Below are positions 42,037 through 50,781 of a stretch of DNA of 64,000 bases, piece by piece. The notes below the pieces were generated by a model that was given only the letters and a program-made list of their open reading frames with translations, was not told the origin of the DNA and searched no databases. Position 1 is the first letter of the stretch. Every line of letters begins with the position of its first letter. The position numbers and the translations under genes are program-made. The stretch covers positions 2,108,001 to 2,172,000 of the forward strand of contig NZ_CP197474.1 in assembly GCF_052180245.1 (NCBI RefSeq), in the 5' to 3' direction. This DNA comes from Parapusillimonas sp013416435. Lineage in GTDB: Bacteria > Pseudomonadota > Gammaproteobacteria > Burkholderiales > Burkholderiaceae_B.

Positions 42037-43025
42037 GCGCCGGGCTGACAGGGTTGTTCCGGTGGGCAAAAGAACATTGGAAGGTGATCCGCAAGGTCGC
42101 GGGCGCCCTGTTCCTGGTCCTGGTGCTCGTCTTATTGAGCGTCGCGGTGACGCAAGTCTCCTGGAGTGACGTGCTGGCGGCGATCCGCAAGCTGTCGGGG
42201 CGAACGATCATGCTGGCAGCCTTGGTCGCGGCCAGCAGCTATCTGGTATACAGCTGCTTCGACCTGCTCGGGAAATGGTATACCGGGCATGCGCTTGCCT
42301 GGTGGCGGTCCATGATGGTGGGATTCATCAGCTATGCCTTCACCATGAACATGGGTGCGCCCGTGGGCGGGGTAGGCTTGAGGGTGCGGCTGTATAGCAA
42401 GCAAGGGCTGCCGGTAGGGGTGGTCATGCGCGTCATGGCGATGAGCCTAGCGACCAATTGGCTCGGCTATGTCCTGCTTGCCGGCCTCGTATTCGTTTCC
42501 GGACAGTTTTCCCTTCCTTTCGGTTGGTCGCTGGGCGAGCACACGCTGAAATTCATCGGCGCCGCCATGGTCGCCGCAGCGCTGGGCTATCTGTTGCTGT
42601 GCGGCTATTCCACCAAGCGCTCCTGGCAGGTCCACGGACACGAAATCGAGCTGCCGACCATAGGTTTGGCGGCTGCCCAGATGTGTATTGCCATGGTCAA
42701 TTGGATGCTCATTGCAGCGGTGATCTATGTGCTGATGCAACAGCGCGCGCCGTACGGGCTGGTTCTGGGCGCGCTGCTGATAAGCGCCATTGCCGGCGCG
42801 CTGTCCCATATTCCGGGCGGACTGGGCGTGCTCGAGTCCGTCTTCGTGGCGATGGTGACCTCGTCGTCTTTCACGCGACCCGAGGTGCTCGGCTCCATTC
42901 TCGTCTATCGGGCCGTGTATTACCTTGGTCCGCTGCTGATTGCAGGTACATGGTACCTGGGCGCCGAAGCCAGGATCAAGAAGCCGCGAGACGGGCAACT
43001 GGCGGGGCAGGAAAAATCGCCGTAG
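42033..43025 (+). CDS. YbhN-like LPG-synthase-TM family membrane protein
   Basis: A 330-residue protein with about eight transmembrane segments and the family elements GAPVGGVGLRVRLYSKQGL and SHIPGGLGVLESVFVAMV. It corresponds to the flippase-like membrane half of lysylphosphatidylglycerol synthase without the transferase domain, as in YbhN/UPF0104. Its place after clsB suggests a role in lipid transfer or positioning (inference). Four palindromic repeats follow the stop. Confidence 0.92.
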   Translation: MSAGLTGLFRWAKEHWKVIRKVAGALFLVLVLVLLSVAVTQVSWSDVLAAIRKLSGRTIMLAALVAASSYLVYSCFDLLGKWYTGHALAWWRSMMVGFISYAFTMNMGAPVGGVGLRVRLYSKQGLPVGVVMRVMAMSLATNWLGYVLLAGLVFVSGQFSLPFGWSLGEHTLKFIGAAMVAAALGYLLLCGYSTKRSWQVHGHEIELPTIGLAAAQMCIAMVNWMLIAAVIYVLMQQRAPYGLVLGALLISAIAGALSHIPGGLGVLESVFVAMVTSSSFTRPEVLGSILVYRAVYYLGPLLIAGTWYLGAEARIKKPRDGQLAGQEKSP

Positions 43026-43030
43026 GTTTT

Positions 43031-43234
43031 GGGGTCAGACCCCGCATGGGGTCTGACCCCTTTTCGACCATCCGCGATGATCCGGTTGGGGTCGGACCCC
43101 GTGCGGGGTCCGACCCCTTCTTGATCCTTCTCGGTGATCAGGTTTGAGGTCAGACCCCATACGGGGTCTGACCCTGTTCGTGACCTTCCGCGGTGTTTGA
43201 GTTTGGGGTCAGACCCCATGCGGGGTCTGACCCC
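43031..43234. repeat. Palindromic repeat cluster L (4 copies)
   Basis: Copies are 43031-43060, 43088-43117, 43146-43175 and 43205-43234, with a period of 57-59 nt. Spacers share a diverged GACCTTCCGCGGTG-like core, so the array arose by repeated duplication of palindrome plus spacer. The second copy has the G/C centre pair. The remaining 61 nt before the next gene holds its ribosome site. Confidence 0.97.
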
Positions 43235-43295
43235 TCTGACCTTCCGCGGCATGTTTATTGCTGGATTGTCGTTGTCAAAATCCAGGAGATCGACC

Positions 43296-43925
43296 ATGTC
43301 GCTGATCGTAGCCGCGCGTTTCCAGACCTTTGATGAAGCCGAGGGCGCCGCCCGGGCGCTCAAGGAGATCGGAATCATGGAAGACGCCTTGCACACTTTT
43401 TTTGTCAACCCTCCGGGCAGCCACGATCGATATCCTCTGGGCGGGGACAGGGCACACGATCCGGATTCTGCCGGTGCGCCTTTCGGTGCCGTCAGCGCGG
43501 GCGCCGTCGTCGGATTGATCGGGGCGATCGTGGGCGGCGTGCTCGCCCTGGGGTTCACGGATTCGCTCCTGCCCATCATTGCGGGAGCAGGCGTCGGCGC
43601 CTATATCGGGTCTTTGATCGGCGCCGTCTTCGTTCTTGGAAGGAAACGGCCGCGTCGCAGCCTTCAAGAAGCGCGTGACGCCAAGGTCAACCAGGGCAGA
43701 GCGTCGGGCGTGATGTTGGCGGTGCATACCTCCCCCGAGCAGCAGAAAGCCGTGGCGGACATCCTCCGCAGCAAAGGCGGCGTTGAGGTCGAGCGCGCGC
43801 ATGGGCGTTGGGAGGATGGAAAATGGCGTGACTTCGATCCGCTGGTAACGCCGAATCTGGAACAGCAAGGCGGGCAGCCTGGTTCAAGCGGGGTCAGACC
43901 CCGAACGGGGTCTGACCCCTTGTAA
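43296..43925 (+). CDS. Glycine-zipper membrane protein of unknown function
   Basis: A 209-residue protein. A soluble N-terminal part (VAARFQTFDEAEGAARALKE, ferredoxin-like in style) is followed by two glycine-rich hydrophobic stretches (AGAVVGLIGAIVGGVLALGF and IIAGAGVGAYIGSLIGAVFV) and a C-terminal soluble half with VNQGRASGVMLAVHTS. It is similar in plan to small stress-induced glycine-zipper proteins, but I do not recognise a named family. AGGAG lies 8 nt before the ATG. The last residues (GVRPRTGSDPL) are a repeat read in a third frame. The gene is bracketed by repeat clusters on both sides. Confidence 0.85.
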   Translation: MSLIVAARFQTFDEAEGAARALKEIGIMEDALHTFFVNPPGSHDRYPLGGDRAHDPDSAGAPFGAVSAGAVVGLIGAIVGGVLALGFTDSLLPIIAGAGVGAYIGSLIGAVFVLGRKRPRRSLQEARDAKVNQGRASGVMLAVHTSPEQQKAVADILRSKGGVEVERAHGRWEDGKWRDFDPLVTPNLEQQGGQPGSSGVRPRTGSDPL

Positions 43926-44035
43926 TGTGTTGGATAGGGTCAAACCCCATCCGGGGTCCGACCCCTTGTAAGGTGTTGAATAGGGTCAGACCCCGAACGG
44001 GGTCTGACCCTTTTTTGAGCGGAGGGGTCTGACCC
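43890..44035. repeat. Palindromic repeat cluster M (3 full, 1 half)
   Basis: Copies are 43890-43919, 43937-43965 and 43983-44010, plus a half arm at 44024-44035. The period is 46-47 nt and the two spacers are nearly identical (TTGTAATGTGTTGGATA and TTGTAAGGTGTTGAATA), a recent tandem duplication. The third copy is followed by six T. The gap is convergent between the glycine-zipper gene and the BON gene. Confidence 0.97.
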
Positions 44036-44057
44036 TTTTGAGCCGCCCTGGCCCGCA

Positions 44058-44375
44058 TCACGGCTGCGCGAGCTGAAGATCAAAATCCACCTGCTTGACT
44101 CCCGCCACTTGGCGCGCCGCCTGGACCACGTTCTGGGCGGCGAGTTTGTCCTGGACCGTTCCCGAAAGCTTGACGATGCCGCCGTTGGTGTTGACTGACA
44201 TCGAGTTCGCGTCCACCCCGGGTACGCCGGCGACAGCAGCCTGAACGTTCGTGTTGACGGACGTGTCGTCAGTGTATTGCGCGGTATCGGCGCGGTTATG
44301 GTAGCCGCCGCAAGCCGTCAGCGCCGCGGTCGCGGCAATCAGTGTCAGCGCCTTCGAATATTGGATGATATGCAT
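44058..44375 (-). CDS. BON-domain lipoprotein
   Basis: A 105-residue lipoprotein. The signal peptide ends in the lipobox LTACGG, followed by one BON domain (VNTNVQAAVAGVPGVDANSM through GVKQVDFDLQL), a fold that binds phospholipid membranes. It resembles a short OsmY/DolP-type envelope protein with one rather than two BON domains. AAGGAG precedes the ATG at 44375. It is divergent from the RND operon. Confidence 0.9.
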   Translation of the reverse strand: MHIIQYSKALTLIAATAALTACGGYHNRADTAQYTDDTSVNTNVQAAVAGVPGVDANSMSVNTNGGIVKLSGTVQDKLAAQNVVQAARQVAGVKQVDFDLQLAQP

Positions 44376-44504
44376 GGTGCTCTCCTTCTGGATTGGTAAA
44401 CAAGCCTGGCTTGGCGAGCCTGTCATAGCAAATTGCGTGCCCCCGAGGGTACGGAAAATCGGGGTGCTTGCTGGCCGATGCAAGGAACTTCGCTTAAAAT
44501 GCGC

Positions 44505-44534
44505 TGGTTACAAATAGGCAATTTACTTTATACT
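44505..44534 (+). promoter_or_regulatory. Possible promoter of the RND operon
   Basis: TATACT at 44529-44534 is a good -10 box (five of six). The matching -35 is poor (TGGTTA, 18-nt spacer). It lies 74 nt upstream of the adaptor start in the 233-bp divergent region. No regulator gene of TetR type is adjacent. Confidence 0.3.
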
Positions 44535-44608
44535 CATTGCTCGCCCGAACAAACAGAATCAGCCGACCGTGCTCTGCCGGAGTGCGCGTTGCGTCAGGAG
44601 CTATCCCC

Positions 44609-45799
44609 ATGTCTTATCTCGGCCTGCCCACGAGGCAGCAGTTCAAAGCCGTAGTGTTGAGTACCTTGTTGTTTATTGTTTCATGCGGTGACAAACCGCA
44701 ACAACAAGGCATGGGCGGCGACATGAAAGTCCCTGTCAGCGTCATCACGGTACAGCCTACACCCACTGAAATTTTCGTTGAACTGCCCGGCCGCGTCGAG
44801 GCAATCAAGGATGCTGAAATCCGTGCGCGCGTCACCGGCATCGTTACGGACATCAATTTCGAGCAGGGCAGCGATGTCAAAGAAGGGCAGTTGCTGTTCA
44901 CGATAGACCCGGCTCCCTACGAGGCCCAGCGCAACCAGGCGGCTGCGCAGCTGAAGGTGGCGGAAGCCGATGTCCGCAGCGCCCGTTTGTTCGCGCAGCG
45001 CAACAGCAAGCTGGTGAAGTCCAACGCGGTCAGCCGCCAGGAATACGACAACGCCGTGGCGCGCTCGTTGCAGGCTGAGGCCAATGTGGCGGCGGCCCGG
45101 GCGGCGCTGCAGTCGGCGGAGATCGATCTGGGCTACACCAAAGTCGTGTCGCCGATCTCCGGTCGCATAGGCAAGTCCATCGTCACCGAAGGCGCGCTCG
45201 TCAGCGCCTCGGCGTCCACCCTGATGGCTTCGGTCCAGCAACTGGACGAGGTCTATGTCGACATTACGCGGTCTACCGCGCAGCTGGCGCAGTTGCGCAA
45301 GGCCATGGACTCCGGCATGCTCACCCGCTCGAACGACGGGGCCGCGCTGGCCCGCATTGTTCTCGAAGACGGCAGCGTGTATGCGCAGGATGGCAAGCTT
45401 CTTTTCTCGGGTGTCAGCGTCGACCCGTCAACAGGGCAGGTCAGCCTGAGAGCCCAGTTCAAGAATACCGATCAGATCCTGTTGCCCGGCATGTACGTAC
45501 GGGTCCGCCTGCAGCAGGGCGTGGACGAGAAGGCCTTGCTGGTTCCTCCGCAGGCCATTCAGCGGACGGCCGACGGCCTGAGCACGCTCATGGTGGTGAA
45601 AGAAGGCAAGGTGGCACCCATTGCGGTGCAGGTGGGCCCCGAAAGCAAGGGCAAGTCCATTATCTACAAAGGCCTCAATCCAGGCGACGTCGTGATCGTC
45701 GAAGGCTTTCAGAAAATCCGCCCAGGCGCGCCGGTACAGGCCATGCCCTGGAACGGCGAACAGAAAGCCGCCGGCGCGCCTGCGCCGGCTCAAGGCTGA
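44609..45799 (+). CDS. RND efflux periplasmic adaptor (AcrA/MexA-like)
   Basis: A 396-residue lipoprotein adaptor. The lipobox is LFIVSC (Cys about 26), then a barrel-sandwich/lipoyl segment (VELPGRVEAIKDAEIRARVT), an alpha hairpin (about 105-175), SPISGRIGKSIVTEGALVS, a beta barrel and the end segment IRPGAPVQAMPW. It links the inner-membrane pump to the outer-membrane channel. The ATG at 44609 follows CAGGAG and gives the lipoprotein start; the upstream in-frame ATG at 44537 would bury it. Confidence 0.96.
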   Translation: MSYLGLPTRQQFKAVVLSTLLFIVSCGDKPQQQGMGGDMKVPVSVITVQPTPTEIFVELPGRVEAIKDAEIRARVTGIVTDINFEQGSDVKEGQLLFTIDPAPYEAQRNQAAAQLKVAEADVRSARLFAQRNSKLVKSNAVSRQEYDNAVARSLQAEANVAAARAALQSAEIDLGYTKVVSPISGRIGKSIVTEGALVSASASTLMASVQQLDEVYVDITRSTAQLAQLRKAMDSGMLTRSNDGAALARIVLEDGSVYAQDGKLLFSGVSVDPSTGQVSLRAQFKNTDQILLPGMYVRVRLQQGVDEKALLVPPQAIQRTADGLSTLMVVKEGKVAPIAVQVGPESKGKSIIYKGLNPGDVVIVEGFQKIRPGAPVQAMPWNGEQKAAGAPAPAQG

Positions 45800-45859
45800 T
45801 TACCGGCTCAACGAGGCGGGCTCGGCTCGCCGCATCCATGCATAGACAAGTGAGCGCAC

Positions 45860-48800
45860 ATGCCACAGTTTTTCATTGAACGACCTATTTTCGCCTGGGT
45901 GGTTGCTCTGACAATCACCTTGGCGGGACTTCTGGCCATTCCGAACATGCCGGTTTCCCAGTATCCCGAGGTCGCGCCGCCCACCATCAACATCAACGCC
46001 ACCTATCCCGGTGCGTCCACGCAGGATGTCGCCAGTTCGGTGGCCAGCGTGATCGAGAACGAGCTCAATGGCGCCAAGGGGCTGCTGTATTATGAATCCG
46101 TCAGCGATTCTTACGGTCAAGCCCAGATCACCGCCACGTTTGCGCCGGGCACGAATCCGGACCTGGCTCAGGTCGACGTGCAAAACCGTATTTCCAACAT
46201 CACGTCCAGTCTGCCGGCAGCGGTCGTCCAGCAAGGCTTGAAGGTCTCACAATCGAATACCGGGTTCCTGATGGTCGTCACGGTGTCGTCGACGGACGGC
46301 AGCGTCGGGGAATCGGCGCTTGCGGACTACATCACCAGGAATCTCCAGAACCCGATCTCGCGCGTGCCCGGTGTCGGTAAGTTCCAGCTTTTCGCCGCTC
46401 AGCGCGCAATGCGGATCTGGGTCGATCCGGACAAGCTCGTCGGCTTCAAGATGAGCATGGCCGAAGTCAACAACGCCATCAGCCGCCAGAACGTGCTGAT
46501 ATCGGGCGGCATCATGGGCTCACCGCCCAATCCGTCCGGCCAGCGGGTCGCCGCGCCCATCACCGTGAACGGCCAATTGTCCACGGTCGGCGAATTCGAG
46601 AACATCATTCTGCGGTCCAACCTCGACGGCTCGACGGTCAAGCTTTCCGACGTCGCCCGGGTGGAGGTGGGCTCCGACAATTACCAGTTCGGCGCGCGGC
46701 TCAACGGCAAGCCGACCGCCGCCTTCGCGATCTCGCTCACGCCCAGCGCAAACGCGCTGTCCACCGCGCAGGGCGTGAAAGACAAGCTGGAGGAACTGGC
46801 TGCTTATTTTCCGGACAACATCCAGTACGCCATTCCTTATGACACCTCGCCTTACGTCGAGGTCTCGATCGAGCAGGTGGTCCATACCCTTTTCGAGGCA
46901 ATGGCGCTGGTGTTCGTCGTGATGTTTCTGTTCCTTCAGAACGTCCGGTACACGCTGATCCCGGCGCTGGTGGTGCCGGTTGCGCTGCTTGGAACCTTCG
47001 CCATCATGCTTGCGCTGGGGCTGTCGATCAACGTGCTGACCATGTTCGCCATGGTGCTCGCCATCGGTATTCTGGTGGACGATGCCATCGTCGTGGTCGA
47101 GAACGTGGAACGCATCATGGTGGAAGAGGGGCTGCCCCCGAAGGAAGCGACCCGCAAGGCCATGCCGCAAATTAGCGGGGCGATCGTCGGTATCACGCTG
47201 GTGCTTACCACGGTATTCCTGCCGCTGGCCTTCATGACCGGCTCGGTGGGGGTCATCTACCGGCAGTTTTCGGTGGCGATGGCCGTTTCCATCATGTTCT
47301 CCGCTTTCCTGGCTCTGACCTTCACGCCGGCCTTGTGCGCAACCATACTCAAGCCCATACCGAAAGGCCATCACGAAAGCAAAAGAGGGTTCTTCGGATG
47401 GTTCAACCGGGGTTTCGATCGCACCACCAAGCGCTACGAGTCCTGGGTCGGCCGCAGCCTGCGGCGCGGCGGGCGCATGATGTTCGTGTACCTCATACTG
47501 GTCGTCGCTCTGGGCTGGCTCTACATGCGCCTGCCCACTTCGTTCCTGCCCGAAGAAGACCAAGGCTACATCGTGGCCAACATCGAGCTTCCATCCGACT
47601 CGACGGCCAACCGCACCATTGAAATCATCGAGAAAGTCGAACATTACTTCCAGCAGCAGCCGCAAACCGAGAACATCATTGCGGTGCAGGGGTTCAGCTT
47701 CAACGGAAACGGCCTGAACTCGGCCATCGCCTTCGTACCGCTCAAGGACTTTTCCGAACGCAAAGGACCAGGCGACTCGGCCATGGCGGTCGCCGGCAAG
47801 GCGGTACAGAACCTGCTGTTCGGTTTGCCGGACGCCATGGTGTTCTCGGTGGTGCCGCCCGCGATTTCATCGCTGGGTAATGCCTCGGGTTTCGACATGC
47901 GCCTGGAGGACCGCGGCGGCCGGGGCCACGACGCCCTGATGGCGGCAACCGACCAACTGCTGCAGAAGGCCGCGCAAAGCCCCATTCTGTCGGGCACACG
48001 CATCACCGGGCTGGGCCCGGGCTCGCAGCTCAGCATCACGCTCGACCGTGACAAGGCCGCGGCGCTGGGCGTGGATTTTGCCGAGGCCGCGCAGCTGATC
48101 TCAACGGCCATGGGTTCGTCTTTCGTGGGCAAGTTCACCAACCAGGGATGGGTGCAGAACGTCTGGGTGCAGGCGGAAGACGCGCATCGCATGAACCCGG
48201 ACGACATACTCAAGCTCAACGCCCGCAACAGCCAGGGCGAAATGGTGCCGCTGTCTTCCTTTGTCAGCTACGAATGGCAACGTGGGCCCGTCCAGGTCGT
48301 GCGCTATAACAGCTACGAATCGATCCGTCTCGGCGGTTCGGCCGGTCCGGGCTATTCCACGGGCGATGCCATGGCGGAAATGGAGCGACTGGTGGGCGAG
48401 CTTCCCGAGGGCTTTGCTTTCGAGTGGACCGGCCTGTCCTATCAGGAACTTCAGGCGGGCGGACAAACGACCATCCTGCTCGGCCTGGCGGTCCTGGTGG
48501 TGTTCCTGGTGCTTGCCGCCCTGTACGAAAGCTGGGCCATTCCACTTTCAGTCATGCTGGCGGTTCCCCTGGGCATGCTGGGCGCCGTCCTGATGGTAAG
48601 CGGGCTGGGCATGTCCAGCGACGTCTACTTCCAGGTCGGCATGGTCACGGTGATCGGGCTCTCGGCGAAGAACGCCATCCTGATTGTCGAATTCGCCAAA
48701 GACACCTATGCCAGAGGCGGTTCCATCTATGATGCCACGGTCGAGGCGGCGCGCCTGCGCTTCCGTCCCATTCTCATGACCTCGTTTGCCTTCATTCTGG

Positions 48801-49060
48801 GCGTCTTGCCGCTGGCGCTTGCCACGGGCGCCGGCGCAGCCAGCCAGAATGCGGTCGGCCTGGGCGTGCTGGGCGGCATGCTTGCGGCCACGCCGCTGGC
48901 CGTACTGTTCGTTCCCACGTTTTTCGTGGTGGTCCTGACCCTCTTCAAAACCCGTCCCAAACTGTTGGGCGCGCATGCCGTGCACGCTGAACCCGTGCCT
49001 TCCACAGCGCCTGTTTCTCCGGCGGCGCCCGGTGCCGGCACGACCGAGGATCAAAAATGA
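45860..49060 (+). CDS. RND multidrug efflux pump (HAE1, AcrB/MexB-like)
   Basis: A 1066-residue inner-membrane proton antiporter with 12 transmembrane segments and two large periplasmic loops. The proton-relay residues are present: the Asp pair in GILVDDAIVVVENVER (about 407/408) and the Lys in GLSAKNAILIVEFAKD (about 940). The N-terminus MPQFFIERPIFAWVVAL is typical. It exports drugs, dyes or detergents; specificity is not readable. It overlaps the outer-membrane gene by 4 nt. Confidence 0.97.
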   Translation: MPQFFIERPIFAWVVALTITLAGLLAIPNMPVSQYPEVAPPTININATYPGASTQDVASSVASVIENELNGAKGLLYYESVSDSYGQAQITATFAPGTNPDLAQVDVQNRISNITSSLPAAVVQQGLKVSQSNTGFLMVVTVSSTDGSVGESALADYITRNLQNPISRVPGVGKFQLFAAQRAMRIWVDPDKLVGFKMSMAEVNNAISRQNVLISGGIMGSPPNPSGQRVAAPITVNGQLSTVGEFENIILRSNLDGSTVKLSDVARVEVGSDNYQFGARLNGKPTAAFAISLTPSANALSTAQGVKDKLEELAAYFPDNIQYAIPYDTSPYVEVSIEQVVHTLFEAMALVFVVMFLFLQNVRYTLIPALVVPVALLGTFAIMLALGLSINVLTMFAMVLAIGILVDDAIVVVENVERIMVEEGLPPKEATRKAMPQISGAIVGITLVLTTVFLPLAFMTGSVGVIYRQFSVAMAVSIMFSAFLALTFTPALCATILKPIPKGHHESKRGFFGWFNRGFDRTTKRYESWVGRSLRRGGRMMFVYLILVVALGWLYMRLPTSFLPEEDQGYIVANIELPSDSTANRTIEIIEKVEHYFQQQPQTENIIAVQGFSFNGNGLNSAIAFVPLKDFSERKGPGDSAMAVAGKAVQNLLFGLPDAMVFSVVPPAISSLGNASGFDMRLEDRGGRGHDALMAATDQLLQKAAQSPILSGTRITGLGPGSQLSITLDRDKAAALGVDFAEAAQLISTAMGSSFVGKFTNQGWVQNVWVQAEDAHRMNPDDILKLNARNSQGEMVPLSSFVSYEWQRGPVQVVRYNSYESIRLGGSAGPGYSTGDAMAEMERLVGELPEGFAFEWTGLSYQELQAGGQTTILLGLAVLVVFLVLAALYESWAIPLSVMLAVPLGMLGAVLMVSGLGMSSDVYFQVGMVTVIGLSAKNAILIVEFAKDTYARGGSIYDATVEAARLRFRPILMTSFAFILGVLPLALATGAGAASQNAVGLGVLGGMLAATPLAVLFVPTFFVVVLTLFKTRPKLLGAHAVHAEPVPSTAPVSPAAPGAGTTEDQK

Positions 49061-50568
49061 GTCATGGATTTCATCTGAAGATGGCCTTGCCGGCCGTAGT
49101 CGCAGCCCTGCTTGCGGGCTGCTCCCTGGCGCCCGACTATCACCGGCCCGCGGCGCCCGTGCCGGGGCAGTATCCCGACGCCGATGCGGTGAACAATACC
49201 GGGGAACGCAGCGCTGGCGCAGTATCGCCGCAGGTGCAGTACAGTTCCGACCTGGGCTGGTCGGAGTTCTTCCGTGATCCGCAACTGCGAGCGCTGATCC
49301 GCCTTGCGCTGGACAACAATCGCGACATGCGTGTCGCCGTCGGCCGCGTCCAAGAGGCGCGCGCTCAATACGGCATCGTGCAAAGCGACCAGTTCCCCAC
49401 GATCGGGGCGGGTGCCAACACGCAGCATACGCGCAATCCTGAAAATCTCAGGGCCGGCGGACCCGACTCGCCCGGCATCACGCACTACTATCAGGCCGGG
49501 CTCGGCATGACGGCGTTCGAGCTGGATTTCTTCGGACGCCTGCGCAACCTCAGCGAAGCCGCCAACCAGCAATATCTGGCGACCGCGCAAGCCCGCCGCA
49601 CGGTGCACATCAACCTGGTCGCGCAGGTGGCCGAGGCTTATTTCCGCCTGCGCACCGCGCAGCAACTCGATGGGCTGATGCAAAGCACATTGAAGGCGCG
49701 GGAGCAAACCTTCAATCTCGTGCAGGCGCGCTACGACGAGGGCTTGGCATCCGCGCTCGACCTGAACCAGGCACGCGGGCAGCTCGAGACGGTCCGGGCG
49801 GATCTCGCCGGCATTCAGCGCACGCAATCACAGGCACGCAATGCCTTGCAGCTGCTGCTGGGCACACCCATACCCGATGGCCTGCCCGAAGCCGCCGTCT
49901 TCGGACGCGACCAGATCCTCTCGGCCATCCCCGTGGGGTTGCCGTCGGACTTGCTGCAGCGCCGTCCGGACATCATGGGCGCCGAGAATGCGTTGCGGGG
50001 CTCCAACGCGAATATCGGCGCGGCGCGGGCCGCCTTCTTTCCGCGGATATCCATCACCGGACTGCTGGGCTTCGCCAGTCCGCAACTGGGCGGGCTGTTC
50101 GGATCGGGTCAGGAGTACTGGCAGTTCGCACCGCAAGTGCAGATTCCCATCTTCCAGGGCGGCGTCAGCGGCAACCTGGCCTTGGCCGAGGCGCGCAAGA
50201 ACATCGCCGTCGCGCAGTACGAACAGACCATTCAGGTCGCATTCCGGGAAGTGGCGGACGCGCTGGCCGGCGAAGCCACTTACAGCGGACAGCTGGACGC
50301 CTTGCGCGCACTCGAGGCCTCGGCAGCCGAAAGCCTGCGGTTGGCCAACCTGCGCTACGAAACCGGCCTGGACAGCTTTCTGCAGGTACAGAGCGCCCAG
50401 GTCGACCTGTACAACACGCAGCGCACTTTCCTGCAGACCGGCATGGATTCATTGTTGAACCGTGTCGAACTGTATAAAGCGCTGGGCGGCGGGTGGCTGC
50501 AGGACTCGGCGGCGGCTGAGGGGTCAGACCCCATGCGGGGTCTGACCCCGGTGCAGGAAAAAGGATAG
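49057..50568 (+). CDS. RND outer-membrane channel lipoprotein (OprM-like)
   Basis: A 503-residue TolC-family protein. The lipobox is LLAGC, followed by SLAPDYHRPAAPVP; two OEP repeats follow (about 55-245 and 275-460), with LPSDLLQRRPDIMGAENALR and YETGLDSFLQVQSAQVDLY as landmarks. With the adaptor and pump it completes a tripartite efflux system. The normal end is near ALGGGW; the remaining tail contains EGSDPMRGLTP, encoded by a palindromic repeat, then VQEKG before the stop in the spacer. Confidence 0.96.
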   Translation: MSHGFHLKMALPAVVAALLAGCSLAPDYHRPAAPVPGQYPDADAVNNTGERSAGAVSPQVQYSSDLGWSEFFRDPQLRALIRLALDNNRDMRVAVGRVQEARAQYGIVQSDQFPTIGAGANTQHTRNPENLRAGGPDSPGITHYYQAGLGMTAFELDFFGRLRNLSEAANQQYLATAQARRTVHINLVAQVAEAYFRLRTAQQLDGLMQSTLKAREQTFNLVQARYDEGLASALDLNQARGQLETVRADLAGIQRTQSQARNALQLLLGTPIPDGLPEAAVFGRDQILSAIPVGLPSDLLQRRPDIMGAENALRGSNANIGAARAAFFPRISITGLLGFASPQLGGLFGSGQEYWQFAPQVQIPIFQGGVSGNLALAEARKNIAVAQYEQTIQVAFREVADALAGEATYSGQLDALRALEASAAESLRLANLRYETGLDSFLQVQSAQVDLYNTQRTFLQTGMDSLLNRVELYKALGGGWLQDSAAAEGSDPMRGLTPVQEKG

Positions 50569-50701
50569 GGCGCGTTAAATGGGGTCAGACCCCGTACGGG
50601 GTCTGACCCCGGTGCAGGAAAAAGGGTAGGGCGTGTTAAATGGGGTCAGACCCCGTACGGGGTCTGACCCTTGGCCCCCCATCATTAGGGGGTCTGACCC
50701 C
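50520..50701. repeat. Palindromic repeat cluster N with 61-bp tandem units
   Basis: Full copies are 50520-50549, 50581-50610 and 50642-50670, plus a half arm at 50689-50701. Bases 50520-50580 and 50581-50641 are two direct 61-bp units (palindrome plus a 31-nt spacer) that differ only in the loop and two spacer bases, a recent duplication. The first copy is translated as the OprM tail. The gap is tandem, before pdxJ. Confidence 0.98.
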
Positions 50702-50781
50702 CGGCCCGCCGGGACACAGTCGGGATAAAAGGGGATAATAGCCCTTTACCGTCATTGCTCGTAAGGAAGGGTGCCTGCCAA

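Noticed and set aside
43031..43234. Regular repeat-spacer array resembling a CRISPR
   Set aside because: The spacers are related to each other, the same palindrome occurs in 15 other intergenic places, arrays have at most four units and no cas gene is present.
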